Source of the DNA: an uncultured Oscillospiraceae bacterium
GTDB lineage: Bacteria > Bacillota > Clostridia > Oscillospirales > Oscillospiraceae
Assembly: GCA_947625045.1 (NCBI GenBank)
Contig: CANQMW010000017.1
Coordinates: forward strand, 1 to 64,000
DNA length: 64,000 bases
Direction: 5' to 3'
Under the pieces are notes generated by a model, which did not search any database, had not been told where the DNA came from, and saw nothing but the letters and a program-made list of their open reading frames with translations. Made by a program: the position numbers and the translations under genes. Shown in pieces: positions 1-9,867 of this stretch (positions are counted from its first letter, which is position 1; every line of letters starts with the position of its first letter).

Positions 1-158
1 CACCTGCTCAACACAGATACCAGACCCTTCAGGTCGCTTAGCTCCTTATTTTGTCTAACTTTTGGGGTTCACTTCACTGTGACCGCTCGTTTTTTATGCC
101 CATTTTTGCCCGCCGTCTGCCGCTTACGGCGCGGGAACGACCACCTGCGTCCAAATCG

Positions 159-186
159 TTGCAAATCGGAAAGGAGTCGTTATACT
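159..186 (+). promoter_or_regulatory. Putative sigma-A promoter of SLH gene
   Basis: TTGCAA - 16 bp - TATACT, about 40 bp upstream of the ATG at 226. Confidence 0.4.
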
Positions 187-225
187 TAAGTTACAAGAGT
201 TACAAACAGGGCAGAGGAGGCACTT

Positions 226-1716
226 ATGGGCAAGAGATGGCTTTGTATGCTGCTGCTCCCGGCAGTAATGATCGCGGCGGCGCCGTCCGCCTATGGGGCG
301 GAGGGAATGGAAGCGCCCCCGGCGGCGGAGACGATGGAGGAAGCGCTGGAGGCCGCGCCTGCGACGGAGGAACCGCCCGCACTCACAGAGGAAACGCCGC
401 CGGCTGAGGAAGTGGCCGTGACCGATGAGTCAGAGCCCGCCGCGGCCCAGGGGGTGACGCTTACCATCGAGGGGCCTACAGAGGGCATTCTTTGGTACGT
501 CTGGTACGGGCTGGATGACATCCAGTATGGTACATCCGAATCCGGCACTTGGTATTCCTACTGTGAGACGCCCTCGGCTTTCCCTACCCAAGTATGGGTA
601 GAGGAGACGGACCAAATACAGCGGCAAGTGACCGTGGCCCCCGGCAGCAAGATGTGGGTGTTCCTCTCCGACGCTGTCTATGACATCACCGTGACAGGCG
701 GCATCATCACCGAGAACAGCCTTAACACCTTTACCCTGGGCCGGGAGGTATACGTCCAGTGCCCGGACAGCGGCTCCGTGACGCTGCACATCGCGCTAAC
801 CGACAGCTATGTACCGAAGAGGATACCCTTCACATTCTACAATGAGACCACCGACCGGGTGGTGGGCGGCGGCAGTACGGATGACTACGCCTACCCGGAC
901 GAAGACACTGTTACCACCGGCGGCAATTTCGATATCTGGGCAGCCCCCGGGTATGAGATACAGGTCCTGGAGGGCGGCTCCGTCACCAAGGTGTGCGCTC
1001 CCTCCGGTCCGGCGGCACAGTCTGTGCCCGCCGGGACCATGAGCTACGTCTTGCATGTGGACCTTGGTGCGGAACGGTTCGTGATAGCCGCGGTAAAGAA
1101 GGGTGAAACTTTCACCCCGCCGGCGGAGGATGAGGAGCCGGTAAAGCCCACGGAGACGCCGCAGCCCACCCAGACGCCCCTGCCGGAGGGCGTCATCTTC
1201 GCCGACGTGCCCCAGGGGAGCTGGTATGAAAACGCGGTGAACGCCGCCTATGAGAAGGGCATCGTCAAGGGCGTCACAGACCACACCTTCGACCCCGACG
1301 GCGTGACTACCCGGGGCCAGGCTGTGACCATGCTGTACCGGGCCATGGGCTCGCCCGCCGCCGATGGGGTGTTCACCGACACCAAGGGGGAGACGGCCAG
1401 CGCCGCGGGCTGGGCCGCGTCCAAGGGCGTGACCACCGGGGCCACGGCGACGAAGTTCGCCCCCAACGCCTACGTCACCCGGGAACAGCTGGTGACCATG
1501 CTTTACCGTCTGTCGGGAAGCCCCGCCGTGAACACCGACGAGGCGCTGAAACAGTACGGCGACGGAGCCTCCGTGCAGAGCTACGCCCGGGACGCGGTGG
1601 TATGGGCGCTGAGCACCGGACTATTGAACGGCTACACCGACATGACCATCCGCCCAGCGGGATACGCCACCCGGGCCGAGGTCTGCGCCCTCATCATGCG
1701 GTATCTGGCCATGTGA
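226..1716 (+). CDS. S-layer homology (SLH) domain surface protein
   Basis: Signal peptide; C-terminal SLH repeats (FADVPQGSWYENAVNAAYEKGIVKGVTDHTFDPDGVTTRGQAVTMLYR...); Pro/Thr linker. Confidence 0.9.
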   Translation: MGKRWLCMLLLPAVMIAAAPSAYGAEGMEAPPAAETMEEALEAAPATEEPPALTEETPPAEEVAVTDESEPAAAQGVTLTIEGPTEGILWYVWYGLDDIQYGTSESGTWYSYCETPSAFPTQVWVEETDQIQRQVTVAPGSKMWVFLSDAVYDITVTGGIITENSLNTFTLGREVYVQCPDSGSVTLHIALTDSYVPKRIPFTFYNETTDRVVGGGSTDDYAYPDEDTVTTGGNFDIWAAPGYEIQVLEGGSVTKVCAPSGPAAQSVPAGTMSYVLHVDLGAERFVIAAVKKGETFTPPAEDEEPVKPTETPQPTQTPLPEGVIFADVPQGSWYENAVNAAYEKGIVKGVTDHTFDPDGVTTRGQAVTMLYRAMGSPAADGVFTDTKGETASAAGWAASKGVTTGATATKFAPNAYVTREQLVTMLYRLSGSPAVNTDEALKQYGDGASVQSYARDAVVWALSTGLLNGYTDMTIRPAGYATRAEVCALIMRYLAM

Positions 1717-1726
1717 AAATATGAAT

Positions 1727-1757
1727 AAGCGCCGCCTGAACAACAGGCGGCGCTTTT
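1727..1757. terminator. Bidirectional intrinsic terminator between SLH gene and recG
   Basis: aagcgccgcctg-aacaa-caggcggcgctt followed by tt; lies between convergent stops. Confidence 0.85.
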
Positions 1758-1764
1758 GTCATGT

Positions 1765-3822
1765 TCAGTTGAAGGTGTCCCCGTGGAGCGCGAAGAGCTT
1801 GTCGATCCGCTCCCGGAGGGGGCGGTGCTGAGGAAGGGCCAATTCCGGGTCGGCGGCCAGGATGGCGTTTGCCTCGGTCTGGGCGTCCTTCAATACCCGC
1901 ATGTCGGCGGAGAGGTCCGCCACGTGCATCTCGGGCAGGCCGTGCTGCCTGGAGCCGAAGAAGTCGCCGGGGCCCCGCAGGCGCAGGTCCTCCTCGGATA
2001 TCTTAAAGCCGTCGTTCGTCTTCGTCATGATCTTCAGCCGGGCCTTGGCCTCGGGGCTGTCGGCGTCGGAGAAGAGGACGCAGTAGCTCTTGTGGCTGCC
2101 CCGGCCCACCCGACCGCGAAGCTGGTGGAGCTGGCTCAGGCCGAAGCGGTCGGCGTTCTCCACGATCATCAGCGCCGCATTGGGCACATCCACGCCCACC
2201 TCGATAACCGTGGTGGACACGAGGATATCGTACCCGCCCGCGGCGAAGGCCGCCATGACCGCATCCTTGTCTTTGCCCTTCATCTTTCCATGGACGCAGG
2301 CCACCCGCAGGTCGGGGAAGATGTCCTTTTGCAGGGTCCTGGCCCAGCTCTCGGCGCTCTTTACGTTGGGGGGCAGCTCCTCGTTCTCCTCCACCATGGG
2401 GCAGACGAGGAAAACCTGCCGGCCCTCGCCCACCAGCCGGCGCACGAACCGCCAGATACGCTCTCGCATATCCTCGCCCACAGCAAAGGTGTCCACCTTC
2501 TGCCGCCCGGGAGGCAGCTCGTCCAGCACGGAGATGTCCAGGTCCCCATAGATGATGAGGGCCAGTGTCCGGGGGATGGGGGTGGCGGACATGACCAGCA
2601 CATGGGGGCGGGCGCCCTTGCCGGCCAGGGCGCTGCGCTGCTCCACGCCGAAGCGGTGCTGCTCGTCGGTGATGACGAGCCCCAGGTCCCGGAAGGCCAC
2701 CCCGGCGCTGATGAGCGCGTGGGTGCCCACAGCCGCATGGGCCAGACCCGCTTGCAGCAGTTCGTTCACGTTCCGCTTTTCCGACGCCTTCATGGAACCG
2801 GTGAGCCGCGCCACATGCACCCCCAGGGGCTCCAGAAGCTCCGTAAGGGTCTTATAGTGCTGGGCGGCCAGGATCTCCGTGGGGGCCATGAAAGCGGCCT
2901 GAAGGCCGTTTTGGGCGGCCTGCCATATGAGCGCCGCGGCGACTAATGTCTTGCCGCTGCCCACGTCGCCCTGCAAAAGCCGGCTCATGGGCACGCCGGA
3001 GGCCATGTCGGCCAGGGCCTCATTTACCGCCCGGCGCTGGGCAACCGTGGGGGCGAAGGGGAGGGCGGACCAGAAGGGGTCCATAGGATAGATCTTGAGC
3101 TTTCGCCCCGGCTCCACCGTCCGCTCCCGGCGCATGGTGCCCAGGGCTGCCGCCAATACGAACAGTTCCTCAAATACCAGCCGCCGCCGAGCCTGGTCCA
3201 AGGCCTGGTCGTCCCGGGGGAAGTGGATGTTGGCGTAGGCGTAGGGCGCCTGAGCCAGGTGCAGCCGCTGGGTGAGGGCGGGGGGCAGCACGTCCGGGGC
3301 CTGGTCGCCGTACTGGTCCAGGACCTGGGAGATGAGCCCCATGAGGAATTTTTGGGTGACGCCGGTCTTCAGCCGGTAGATGGGCAGGATGCGGCCCGTC
3401 ACCGTGCCCTGCCGGTCCGCCCGCTCAAAGGCGGGACTGGCCATGGTCCGGTAGCGGCCGAAGCTGTCCGCCCGGCCGTAGAAAATATACTCGTCGCCGG
3501 GGCGGAACTGGTCTTTCAGGTAATTTTGGTTAAAATAGGTGATGTCCAGCTCGCCGGTGTCATCCACGGCTCGGAGCTTCAATAGCTCCATGCCCCGGCG
3601 GGCCCGCACGGCCTTTGGATAGTCTGCGACCATGGCCTTCACGCATACGGGCTTGTCCAGGGGCGCGTCGGCGATGGCATAAAACTGCCGCCTGTCCTCA
3701 TAGGCCCGGGGGAAGTAACCCAAAAGGTCCCCCACAGTCCGAAGGCCCAGCTTTTCCAGGGCTTTGGCGCGGGTGTCGCCTACGCCCTTCAATGTTCGGA
3801 TGTCTCTCGTCAAGTCGTCCAT
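1765..3822 (-). CDS. recG: ATP-dependent DNA helicase RecG
   Basis: LLQGDVGSGKTLVAAAL, TDEQHRFGVEQR, VATTVIEVGVDVPNA-like and LRGRVGRG motifs; start set at MDDLTRDIRTLKGVG (the track ORF extends further upstream). Confidence 0.95.
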   Translation of the reverse strand: MDDLTRDIRTLKGVGDTRAKALEKLGLRTVGDLLGYFPRAYEDRRQFYAIADAPLDKPVCVKAMVADYPKAVRARRGMELLKLRAVDDTGELDITYFNQNYLKDQFRPGDEYIFYGRADSFGRYRTMASPAFERADRQGTVTGRILPIYRLKTGVTQKFLMGLISQVLDQYGDQAPDVLPPALTQRLHLAQAPYAYANIHFPRDDQALDQARRRLVFEELFVLAAALGTMRRERTVEPGRKLKIYPMDPFWSALPFAPTVAQRRAVNEALADMASGVPMSRLLQGDVGSGKTLVAAALIWQAAQNGLQAAFMAPTEILAAQHYKTLTELLEPLGVHVARLTGSMKASEKRNVNELLQAGLAHAAVGTHALISAGVAFRDLGLVITDEQHRFGVEQRSALAGKGARPHVLVMSATPIPRTLALIIYGDLDISVLDELPPGRQKVDTFAVGEDMRERIWRFVRRLVGEGRQVFLVCPMVEENEELPPNVKSAESWARTLQKDIFPDLRVACVHGKMKGKDKDAVMAAFAAGGYDILVSTTVIEVGVDVPNAALMIVENADRFGLSQLHQLRGRVGRGSHKSYCVLFSDADSPEAKARLKIMTKTNDGFKISEEDLRLRGPGDFFGSRQHGLPEMHVADLSADMRVLKDAQTEANAILAADPELALPQHRPLRERIDKLFALHGDTFN

Positions 3823-3940
3823 GGAAAAATAATACCACGTTTTTCGCCGAAAGACAATCGCCGTCATGCTTGCGCGGGCGGGGCGGGTATGGTAAAATCT
3901 TCTTGCATGCGCCGCATACCGGCGGCAGAGGAGGAGCGTC

Positions 3941-5647
3941 ATGATAAAGTTTTCGGATATGCCCTATGAGCGCCCGGACGTGGAGGGGCTCAAAAAGGAC
4001 TTGGCGGCCCTGACGGCACGGCTGAAGGCGGCCCAAAGCTATGAGGAGGCCCGGGCCGTATTCATGGATGAGGAAACGCTCATGAAGCACGTGGACACCC
4101 TGGGCACGCTGGTGAGCATCCGCCACAGCATCGACACCCGGGATGCGTTCTACGACGCCGAGGAGAAGTTCTGGAACGGCGCCCTGCCGGAGCTGCAGGA
4201 GTACGCCCAGGGCTGGACGGCGGCCATGCTGGAGAGCCCGTTCCGGCCGGACTTTGAAAAGGAGTTCGGCACCCTGTGGAGCCTGAACGCGGAGATAGAG
4301 CTGAAGACCTTCTCCCCGGCGATCATCCCGGAGCTGCAGCAGGAGAACGACCTCACCCAGGAATACGAAAAGCTTCTGGCCTCCGCCCGGATCCCCTTCG
4401 AGGGCGGGACGTATACTTTGAGCCAGCTCACGCCCTTCAAGACCGACCCGGATGACGCCCGCCGCCTGGCCGCCTGGAAGGCGGAAGGGCAGTGGTACAA
4501 GGCCCATCAGGGCGAGATGGACGATATCTACGATAAGCTGGTCCGCCTGCGGGACGCTATGGGAAAGAAGCTGGGCTATGAGGGCTACACCACCCTGGGC
4601 TATTACCGCATGGGCCGCAACTGCTATGGCAAAGAGGACGTGGAGAAGTTTCGGGCCGCGGTGGTGAAATATGTGGTGCCCGTGGCGGACGGCATCTATC
4701 GGGCCCAGGCGGAGAGGCTGGGGATGGCGTATCCCCTCAGCTTCGCCGACGCGGCGCTTCAGTTCCGCTCCGGCAACCCCCGGCCCAGGGGGACGGCGGA
4801 CGATATCCTGGCCCAGGGGAAGAAGTTCTACAACGAGCTGAGCGAAGAGACCAGCGCCTTTTTCAACACCATGCTGGAAGGAGAGCTTCTGGACGTGCTG
4901 TCCACAGAGGGAAAGGCCTCCGGCGGCTACTGCACGGCGCTTCCTGACTACGGCGTGCCCTTCATCTTCGCCAACTTCAACGGCACCCAGCACGACGTGG
5001 AGGTGGTGACCCATGAGGCGGGCCATGCCTTCGCCGCCTGGATGAACCGGGACCGGGTCCCGGCAAGCTATATCTGGCCGGGCATGGAGGCCTGTGAGGT
5101 CCACTCCATGAGCATGGAATTCCTGGCCTGGCCCTGGGAGGAGGGCTTCTTCGGCGCCGACGCCAAAAAATTCCGCTACAGCCACCTGGCCGGGGCGCTG
5201 ACCTTCATCCCCTACGGGACGCTGGTGGACCACTTCCAGCACGAGGTATACGCCCGCCCGGACATGACCCCGGCCCAGCGCCACGGGGTATGGAAGGAGC
5301 TTTTAGGGGTATACATGCCCTGGATGCGGCTGGACGGGGATATACCCTTCTACGGCGAGGGGGAGGGCTGGCAGCGCCAGCACCACATCTATTCCAGCCC
5401 CTTTTACTATATCGACTACTGCCTGGCCCAGACGGTAGCTTTGCAGTTCTGGGCCCTGGGCCGGCAGAGCGGGGAGGAGGCCTGGGAAAAATACATGGCC
5501 TATACCCGCCAGGGCGGCAGCCGGACCTTCACGGAGCTTCTTGAAAACGCGGGGCTTGAAAGCCCCTTCGGGGAGAAATGCCTGCGGGGAGTCTGCAAAA
5601 AGGCGCAGGCCTGGCTGGAGGACTGCGACATGGCGGGCATCGCCTGA
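3941..5647 (+). CDS. M3 family oligoendopeptidase
   Basis: Zinc motif VTHEAGHAFAAW; full-length 568 aa. Confidence 0.9.
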   Translation: MIKFSDMPYERPDVEGLKKDLAALTARLKAAQSYEEARAVFMDEETLMKHVDTLGTLVSIRHSIDTRDAFYDAEEKFWNGALPELQEYAQGWTAAMLESPFRPDFEKEFGTLWSLNAEIELKTFSPAIIPELQQENDLTQEYEKLLASARIPFEGGTYTLSQLTPFKTDPDDARRLAAWKAEGQWYKAHQGEMDDIYDKLVRLRDAMGKKLGYEGYTTLGYYRMGRNCYGKEDVEKFRAAVVKYVVPVADGIYRAQAERLGMAYPLSFADAALQFRSGNPRPRGTADDILAQGKKFYNELSEETSAFFNTMLEGELLDVLSTEGKASGGYCTALPDYGVPFIFANFNGTQHDVEVVTHEAGHAFAAWMNRDRVPASYIWPGMEACEVHSMSMEFLAWPWEEGFFGADAKKFRYSHLAGALTFIPYGTLVDHFQHEVYARPDMTPAQRHGVWKELLGVYMPWMRLDGDIPFYGEGEGWQRQHHIYSSPFYYIDYCLAQTVALQFWALGRQSGEEAWEKYMAYTRQGGSRTFTELLENAGLESPFGEKCLRGVCKKAQAWLEDCDMAGIA

Positions 5648-5672
5648 AATGGGTCAAATGTCTGTCAAAGAC

Positions 5673-5701
5673 TTGACATTAGTCTTTTGTCGTAATAAAA
5701 T
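5673..5701 (+). promoter_or_regulatory. Putative sigma-A promoter of opp operon with overlapping dyad
   Basis: TTGACA - 17 bp - TAAAAT; dyad AAAGACT-N7-AGTCTTT at 5667-5687 overlaps the -35. Confidence 0.65.
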
Positions 5702-5769
5702 CAATTTAACTGCATATTTTTAATATTTGTCCAGTTCGTGGAAAAATGTCCGCGGGATATGGACGGGCC

Positions 5770-5846
5770 AGGGGGCATGCCCCCTCCGTTTGCATCTTCT
5801 GATGCAAACGATGAGCTTTCGTGAACGAAGGGGCGGGCGCGCCCCT
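5770..5846 (+). promoter_or_regulatory. Structured 5' leader of opp operon (three consecutive hairpins)
   Basis: agggggcatgccccct (5770-5785); cgtttgcatc-ttct-gatgcaaacg (5787-5810); aggggcg-ggcg-cgcccct (5829-5846). Confidence 0.6.
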
Positions 5847-5888
5847 GTTCATAGACGTGTATTGTGTGACGAAGGAGGTCAAACAATT

Positions 5889-8174
5889 ATGAACGCAAAG
5901 AGACTTCTGGCGCTGCTTCTGGCGCTGGTCATGGTCCTGTCTCTGGCCGCCTGCGGCGGCAAGAAGGACGAGCCTGCCGCCAATGAGCCCGCCGCTGAGG
6001 GCGAGGCTGCTCCCGCTGAGGGCGAGGGCGAAGCTGAAGAGGCCGAAGAGCCTGCCGAGGGTGAGACCGCCGAGGGCGGCTACACCAGCCTTGACTGGGC
6101 TGCCATCGACGAGATGGACCACGACGAGGCTTCCGAGACCATCTATGACTTTGTCCTGGGCGAGTTCGGCGACGCTTACGCCGCCGCCAAGGAGGAGACC
6201 GGCGCCATGCGCATGGCCATGATGGCTCTGGCCGAGGCCAAGCTGGTGGAGTCCGGCGCCTTCCTGCCCATCCAGACCCAGGGCGGCAACTACTCCATGA
6301 GCCGTGTGGTTCCCCGTTCCAACGCCGCCACCACCCTGTGGGGTATGGATCAGTACCGTTATCACACCGTCATTGTCACCAACGAGCTGATCACCACCGA
6401 GGACCGTACCGAGCTTCTGAAGCTCTGGAACGAGGCTGAGACCGCTGACGACTATCATGCCGCCGCCAAGGAGTATCTGGAGGGCAAGGGCTACACCTTC
6501 TCCGACACCTATGTCGTGTCCAACGGCTACAACGTGAATATCTGGGATACCATCGCTACCTCCTATACCTCCGACTCCATGTTCATCTCCGGCACCTATG
6601 ACAACCTGCTGGAGTATGACGCCAAGGGCGTGCAGCAGCCCGGCCTGGCCGAGAGCTATGAAGTGTCTGAGGATGGCCTGACTTACACCTTCCACATCCG
6701 CCAGGGCGTGAAGTGGGTGGACCAGCAGGGCAGCGAGATCGGCGAAGTCACCGCCGACGACTGGGTAGCTTCCATGGAGCACCTGCTGGATAACGCCGAC
6801 GCGCTGGGCTATCTGCTGACCAATACCGACGGCTGCGGCCTGAAGGGCTTCACCGATTACCTGAACGGCGACATCACCGACTTCAACGAGATCGGCGTGA
6901 AGGCCATCGACGACTACACCCTGGAGTACACCCTGGAGGCGCCCTTCGCCCCCTTCGTCACCATGCTGGGCTATGCCTGCTTCGCGCCCCTGAACCGTGA
7001 CTTCTACGAGTCCCAGGGAGGCACCTTCGGCTGCGAGGGCGAGGAGTACACCCCCGGCGATTACGGCAAGACCCCTGCCAATATCGCTTACTGCGGCCCC
7101 TATCTCATCACCAACTACACCGCGCAGAACACCACCAAGTATGAGGCCAACCCCACCTACTGGAACGCTGAGGCTGTGCTGACCCCCAACCTGGTCTACA
7201 GCTTCAACGACGGCTCCGACGTGCTGCGCGCCTATAACGAGGCCAAGGACGGCACCATCTCCGGCGTCGGCATCAACTCCTCCGCTCTGGAGCTGATGAA
7301 GACCGATACCACCACTGACGTGGCCGGCAACGAGGGCACTTACTTCGACCTGTTCTCCTATGTTGCCTCCGGCACCGGCACCACCTACTGCGGCTGGTTC
7401 AACGTCAACCGCGGCACCTGGGCCAACTATGACGATCCCAGCAAGGGCGTCTCCCCCAAGACCGAGGACGACATCGCCCGCTACCGCGAGGCCATCGTGA
7501 ACCAGCACTTCCGTCTGGCGCTGGCCGAGTCCATCGACCGCGGCGCCTACATGGCGCAGAGCGTGGGCGACGAGCTGAAGTATGCCGCCATCCGCAACTC
7601 CTACACCCCCGGCACCTTCGGGTTCCTCGCCGAGGAAGTCACCGTTGACATCAACGGCGAAGCCACCACCTTCCCCGCCGGCACCGCCTTCGGCGAGATC
7701 GAGCAGGCCCAGATCGACGCCGACGGCGTGGCTCTGAAGGTCTGGGATCCCGAGGGCGACAGCGGCGCCGGTTCCGGCGACGGCTTCGACGGCTGGTACA
7801 GCCCGGAGAACGCCATGGCCGAGCTGGAGCTTGCCATCGCGGACCTGGCCGATGTGGGCGTGGAGGTCTCCCCCGAGAACCCCATCTATGTGGACTATCC
7901 TTACGGTTCCTATAACGAGACCCTTACCAAGCGCGCCAACGCCCTGAAGCAGAGCGTGGAAGACGCCCTGGGCGGCAACGTCATCATCAACCTCATCGCC
8001 TTCGATAAGGACCTGGACGAGGAGAGCGCCACCTACCGCTTCACCTACGGCAACGAGGCCAACTTCGACCTGTCCACCGGTTCCGGCTGGGGCCCCGACT
8101 ATGGCGACGCCCAGTCCTATCTGGATACGATCCAGGCGTACGGCTATATGTGCAAGGACCTGGGCCTGTTCTGA
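5889..8174 (+). CDS. Oligopeptide ABC transporter substrate-binding lipoprotein (SBP family 5)
   Basis: Lipobox LSLAACGGKKDE; acidic Ala/Pro/Glu linker; SBP_bac_5-like sequence; followed by OppBCDF-like genes. Confidence 0.88.
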   Translation: MNAKRLLALLLALVMVLSLAACGGKKDEPAANEPAAEGEAAPAEGEGEAEEAEEPAEGETAEGGYTSLDWAAIDEMDHDEASETIYDFVLGEFGDAYAAAKEETGAMRMAMMALAEAKLVESGAFLPIQTQGGNYSMSRVVPRSNAATTLWGMDQYRYHTVIVTNELITTEDRTELLKLWNEAETADDYHAAAKEYLEGKGYTFSDTYVVSNGYNVNIWDTIATSYTSDSMFISGTYDNLLEYDAKGVQQPGLAESYEVSEDGLTYTFHIRQGVKWVDQQGSEIGEVTADDWVASMEHLLDNADALGYLLTNTDGCGLKGFTDYLNGDITDFNEIGVKAIDDYTLEYTLEAPFAPFVTMLGYACFAPLNRDFYESQGGTFGCEGEEYTPGDYGKTPANIAYCGPYLITNYTAQNTTKYEANPTYWNAEAVLTPNLVYSFNDGSDVLRAYNEAKDGTISGVGINSSALELMKTDTTTDVAGNEGTYFDLFSYVASGTGTTYCGWFNVNRGTWANYDDPSKGVSPKTEDDIARYREAIVNQHFRLALAESIDRGAYMAQSVGDELKYAAIRNSYTPGTFGFLAEEVTVDINGEATTFPAGTAFGEIEQAQIDADGVALKVWDPEGDSGAGSGDGFDGWYSPENAMAELELAIADLADVGVEVSPENPIYVDYPYGSYNETLTKRANALKQSVEDALGGNVIINLIAFDKDLDEESATYRFTYGNEANFDLSTGSGWGPDYGDAQSYLDTIQAYGYMCKDLGLF

Positions 8175-8211
8175 TAAAGATCTGACCTAACGCGCGATAA
8201 ACCGATCACGG

Positions 8212-8241
8212 CAGGGGGGTGGGGAATTCCCCACCCCCCTG
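8212..8241. other. Perfect 30-bp palindrome between SBP and permease genes
   Basis: caggggggtggggaa|ttccccacccccctg; no U-tract follows. Confidence 0.85.
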
Positions 8242-8274
8242 TATCGATAAACAAAGTTAAGCGAGGTCAGAAAG

Positions 8275-9867
8275 ATGGGCAAATATTTATTGAAGCGCCT
8301 TCTCCACGGTCTGTTCTCCGTCATATGCGTGGTGCTGATCGTGATGGTGCTGATCTACTCGCTTCTGGACAGAGGCAAGATATTCTCCGGCGACCCCAAC
8401 TTCAACCATACCGCCAGCAATAACCGCATCACCTACCAGCAGTCCCGCTGGGAGGCGTTCGGCTATCTGGACTATGTGCCCTACGTGGACTATGTGAACA
8501 AGCTGGCCGCCGACGGCCAGATCGACGAGGCCACCCGCGCCGAGGCCGTGAAGATCGGCAAGACCGCGGACAAGGATACCGAGATCACCGCCCGGTATGT
8601 GGATAAGTTCACGCAGGAGTATCAGGCGAAGGGCTACCAGGTCGTGCGCCTGGACGCGGACACGAAGAAAAACGGCCAGGTCCGCGACGGCGGCCAGCAG
8701 GCGCTGTTCGCCACCAAGGATATCCCGCTTTACCAGCGGGCCATCAACTATTTCACGAAGATGTTCTTCATCGACAACATCCACTATGTGCCTGAGAATG
8801 CGGACATAGGGGAGAGGGGCATCAAGTTCACCCTGTATGACCCGGTACACAACCCGGAGGGCGCCGAGAAGAAGGTGTTCTCTCCGGCTATCATAGGGAA
8901 CGGGACCCTGCACAAGTACCTTCTGTACTTTGACGGCAAGTTCCCCTTCATCCACCAGAACATCCTGACCCTGCACCTGGGCGAGTCCTATACGGTCAAC
9001 CGGGGCGTGGACGTGTTCACTACCATGACCGAGACCCAGGGCTCCTACGTGCTGGACACCATCACCTTCCCCACGGGCGTCACCGCCGACCGGGCGGACG
9101 ACCTCCACTCGGCCACCTATGTCCAGGGCTCCCGGGACGCCATCGCCTCCAACCAGCAGTGGTTCACCGACGACTACACCAACGTGCTCACCAACAAGGC
9201 GGGCATGAGCAAGCTGGGCTATTCCTTCGTTATCGGCATCATCTCCACCATCGCGGCCTATGTGATAGGCCTGCCGGTAGGCCTGGCCATGGCACTGAGG
9301 AAGGACAAGCTCCTGGATAAGCTGGGCACCATCTACATCATGTTCATCATCGCCGTGCCGAGCCTGGCGTACATCTTCCTGTTCAAGGCCTTGGGCGGAA
9401 AGGCGGGGCTGCCTACGCTCTTCGACATGGACTCCACGGGCAAGCTCATGTATGTGCTGCCCATCGTGTCCCTGGCCCTGCCCTCCATCGCCAACCTCAT
9501 GAAGTGGATGCGCCGGTACATGATAGACCAGATGAACTCCGACTACGTGAAGTTCGCCCGGTCCGGCGGCCTTTCCGAGGGGGAGATATTCTCCAAACAT
9601 ATATGGAAGAATGCCCTCATCCCCATCGTCCACGGCATCCCCGGCAGCGTCATCTTCGCCATGACCGGCGCCATCATCACCGAGCGCGTGTATGTGGTCC
9701 CCGGCGCGGGCAACCTGCTGACCCAGGCCATCAACCGGTATGATAACGGCGTGATCGTGGGCGTGACGCTCTTTTACGCGGTGCTGAGCGTGGTGTCGCT
9801 CATACTGGGCGACCTGCTGATGGCCACCGTTGACCCGCGGATATCCTTCTCCACGAAAGAGAGGTGA
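8275..9867 (+). CDS. Oligopeptide ABC transporter permease (OppB/DppB-like, enlarged)
   Basis: N-terminal TM, long non-TM segment, then the BPD permease core with EIFSKHIWKNALIPIVHGIPGSV. Confidence 0.88.
   Translation: MGKYLLKRLLHGLFSVICVVLIVMVLIYSLLDRGKIFSGDPNFNHTASNNRITYQQSRWEAFGYLDYVPYVDYVNKLAADGQIDEATRAEAVKIGKTADKDTEITARYVDKFTQEYQAKGYQVVRLDADTKKNGQVRDGGQQALFATKDIPLYQRAINYFTKMFFIDNIHYVPENADIGERGIKFTLYDPVHNPEGAEKKVFSPAIIGNGTLHKYLLYFDGKFPFIHQNILTLHLGESYTVNRGVDVFTTMTETQGSYVLDTITFPTGVTADRADDLHSATYVQGSRDAIASNQQWFTDDYTNVLTNKAGMSKLGYSFVIGIISTIAAYVIGLPVGLAMALRKDKLLDKLGTIYIMFIIAVPSLAYIFLFKALGGKAGLPTLFDMDSTGKLMYVLPIVSLALPSIANLMKWMRRYMIDQMNSDYVKFARSGGLSEGEIFSKHIWKNALIPIVHGIPGSVIFAMTGAIITERVYVVPGAGNLLTQAINRYDNGVIVGVTLFYAVLSVVSLILGDLLMATVDPRISFSTKER

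Noticed and set aside
1756-2946. 396-aa plus-strand ORF inside recG
   Set aside because: Antisense shadow; recG helicase motifs are on the minus strand.
5770-5846. Known riboswitch in oppA leader
   Set aside because: Hairpins are clear but no consensus core of a familiar riboswitch class was recognised; reported only as an uncharacterised leader.
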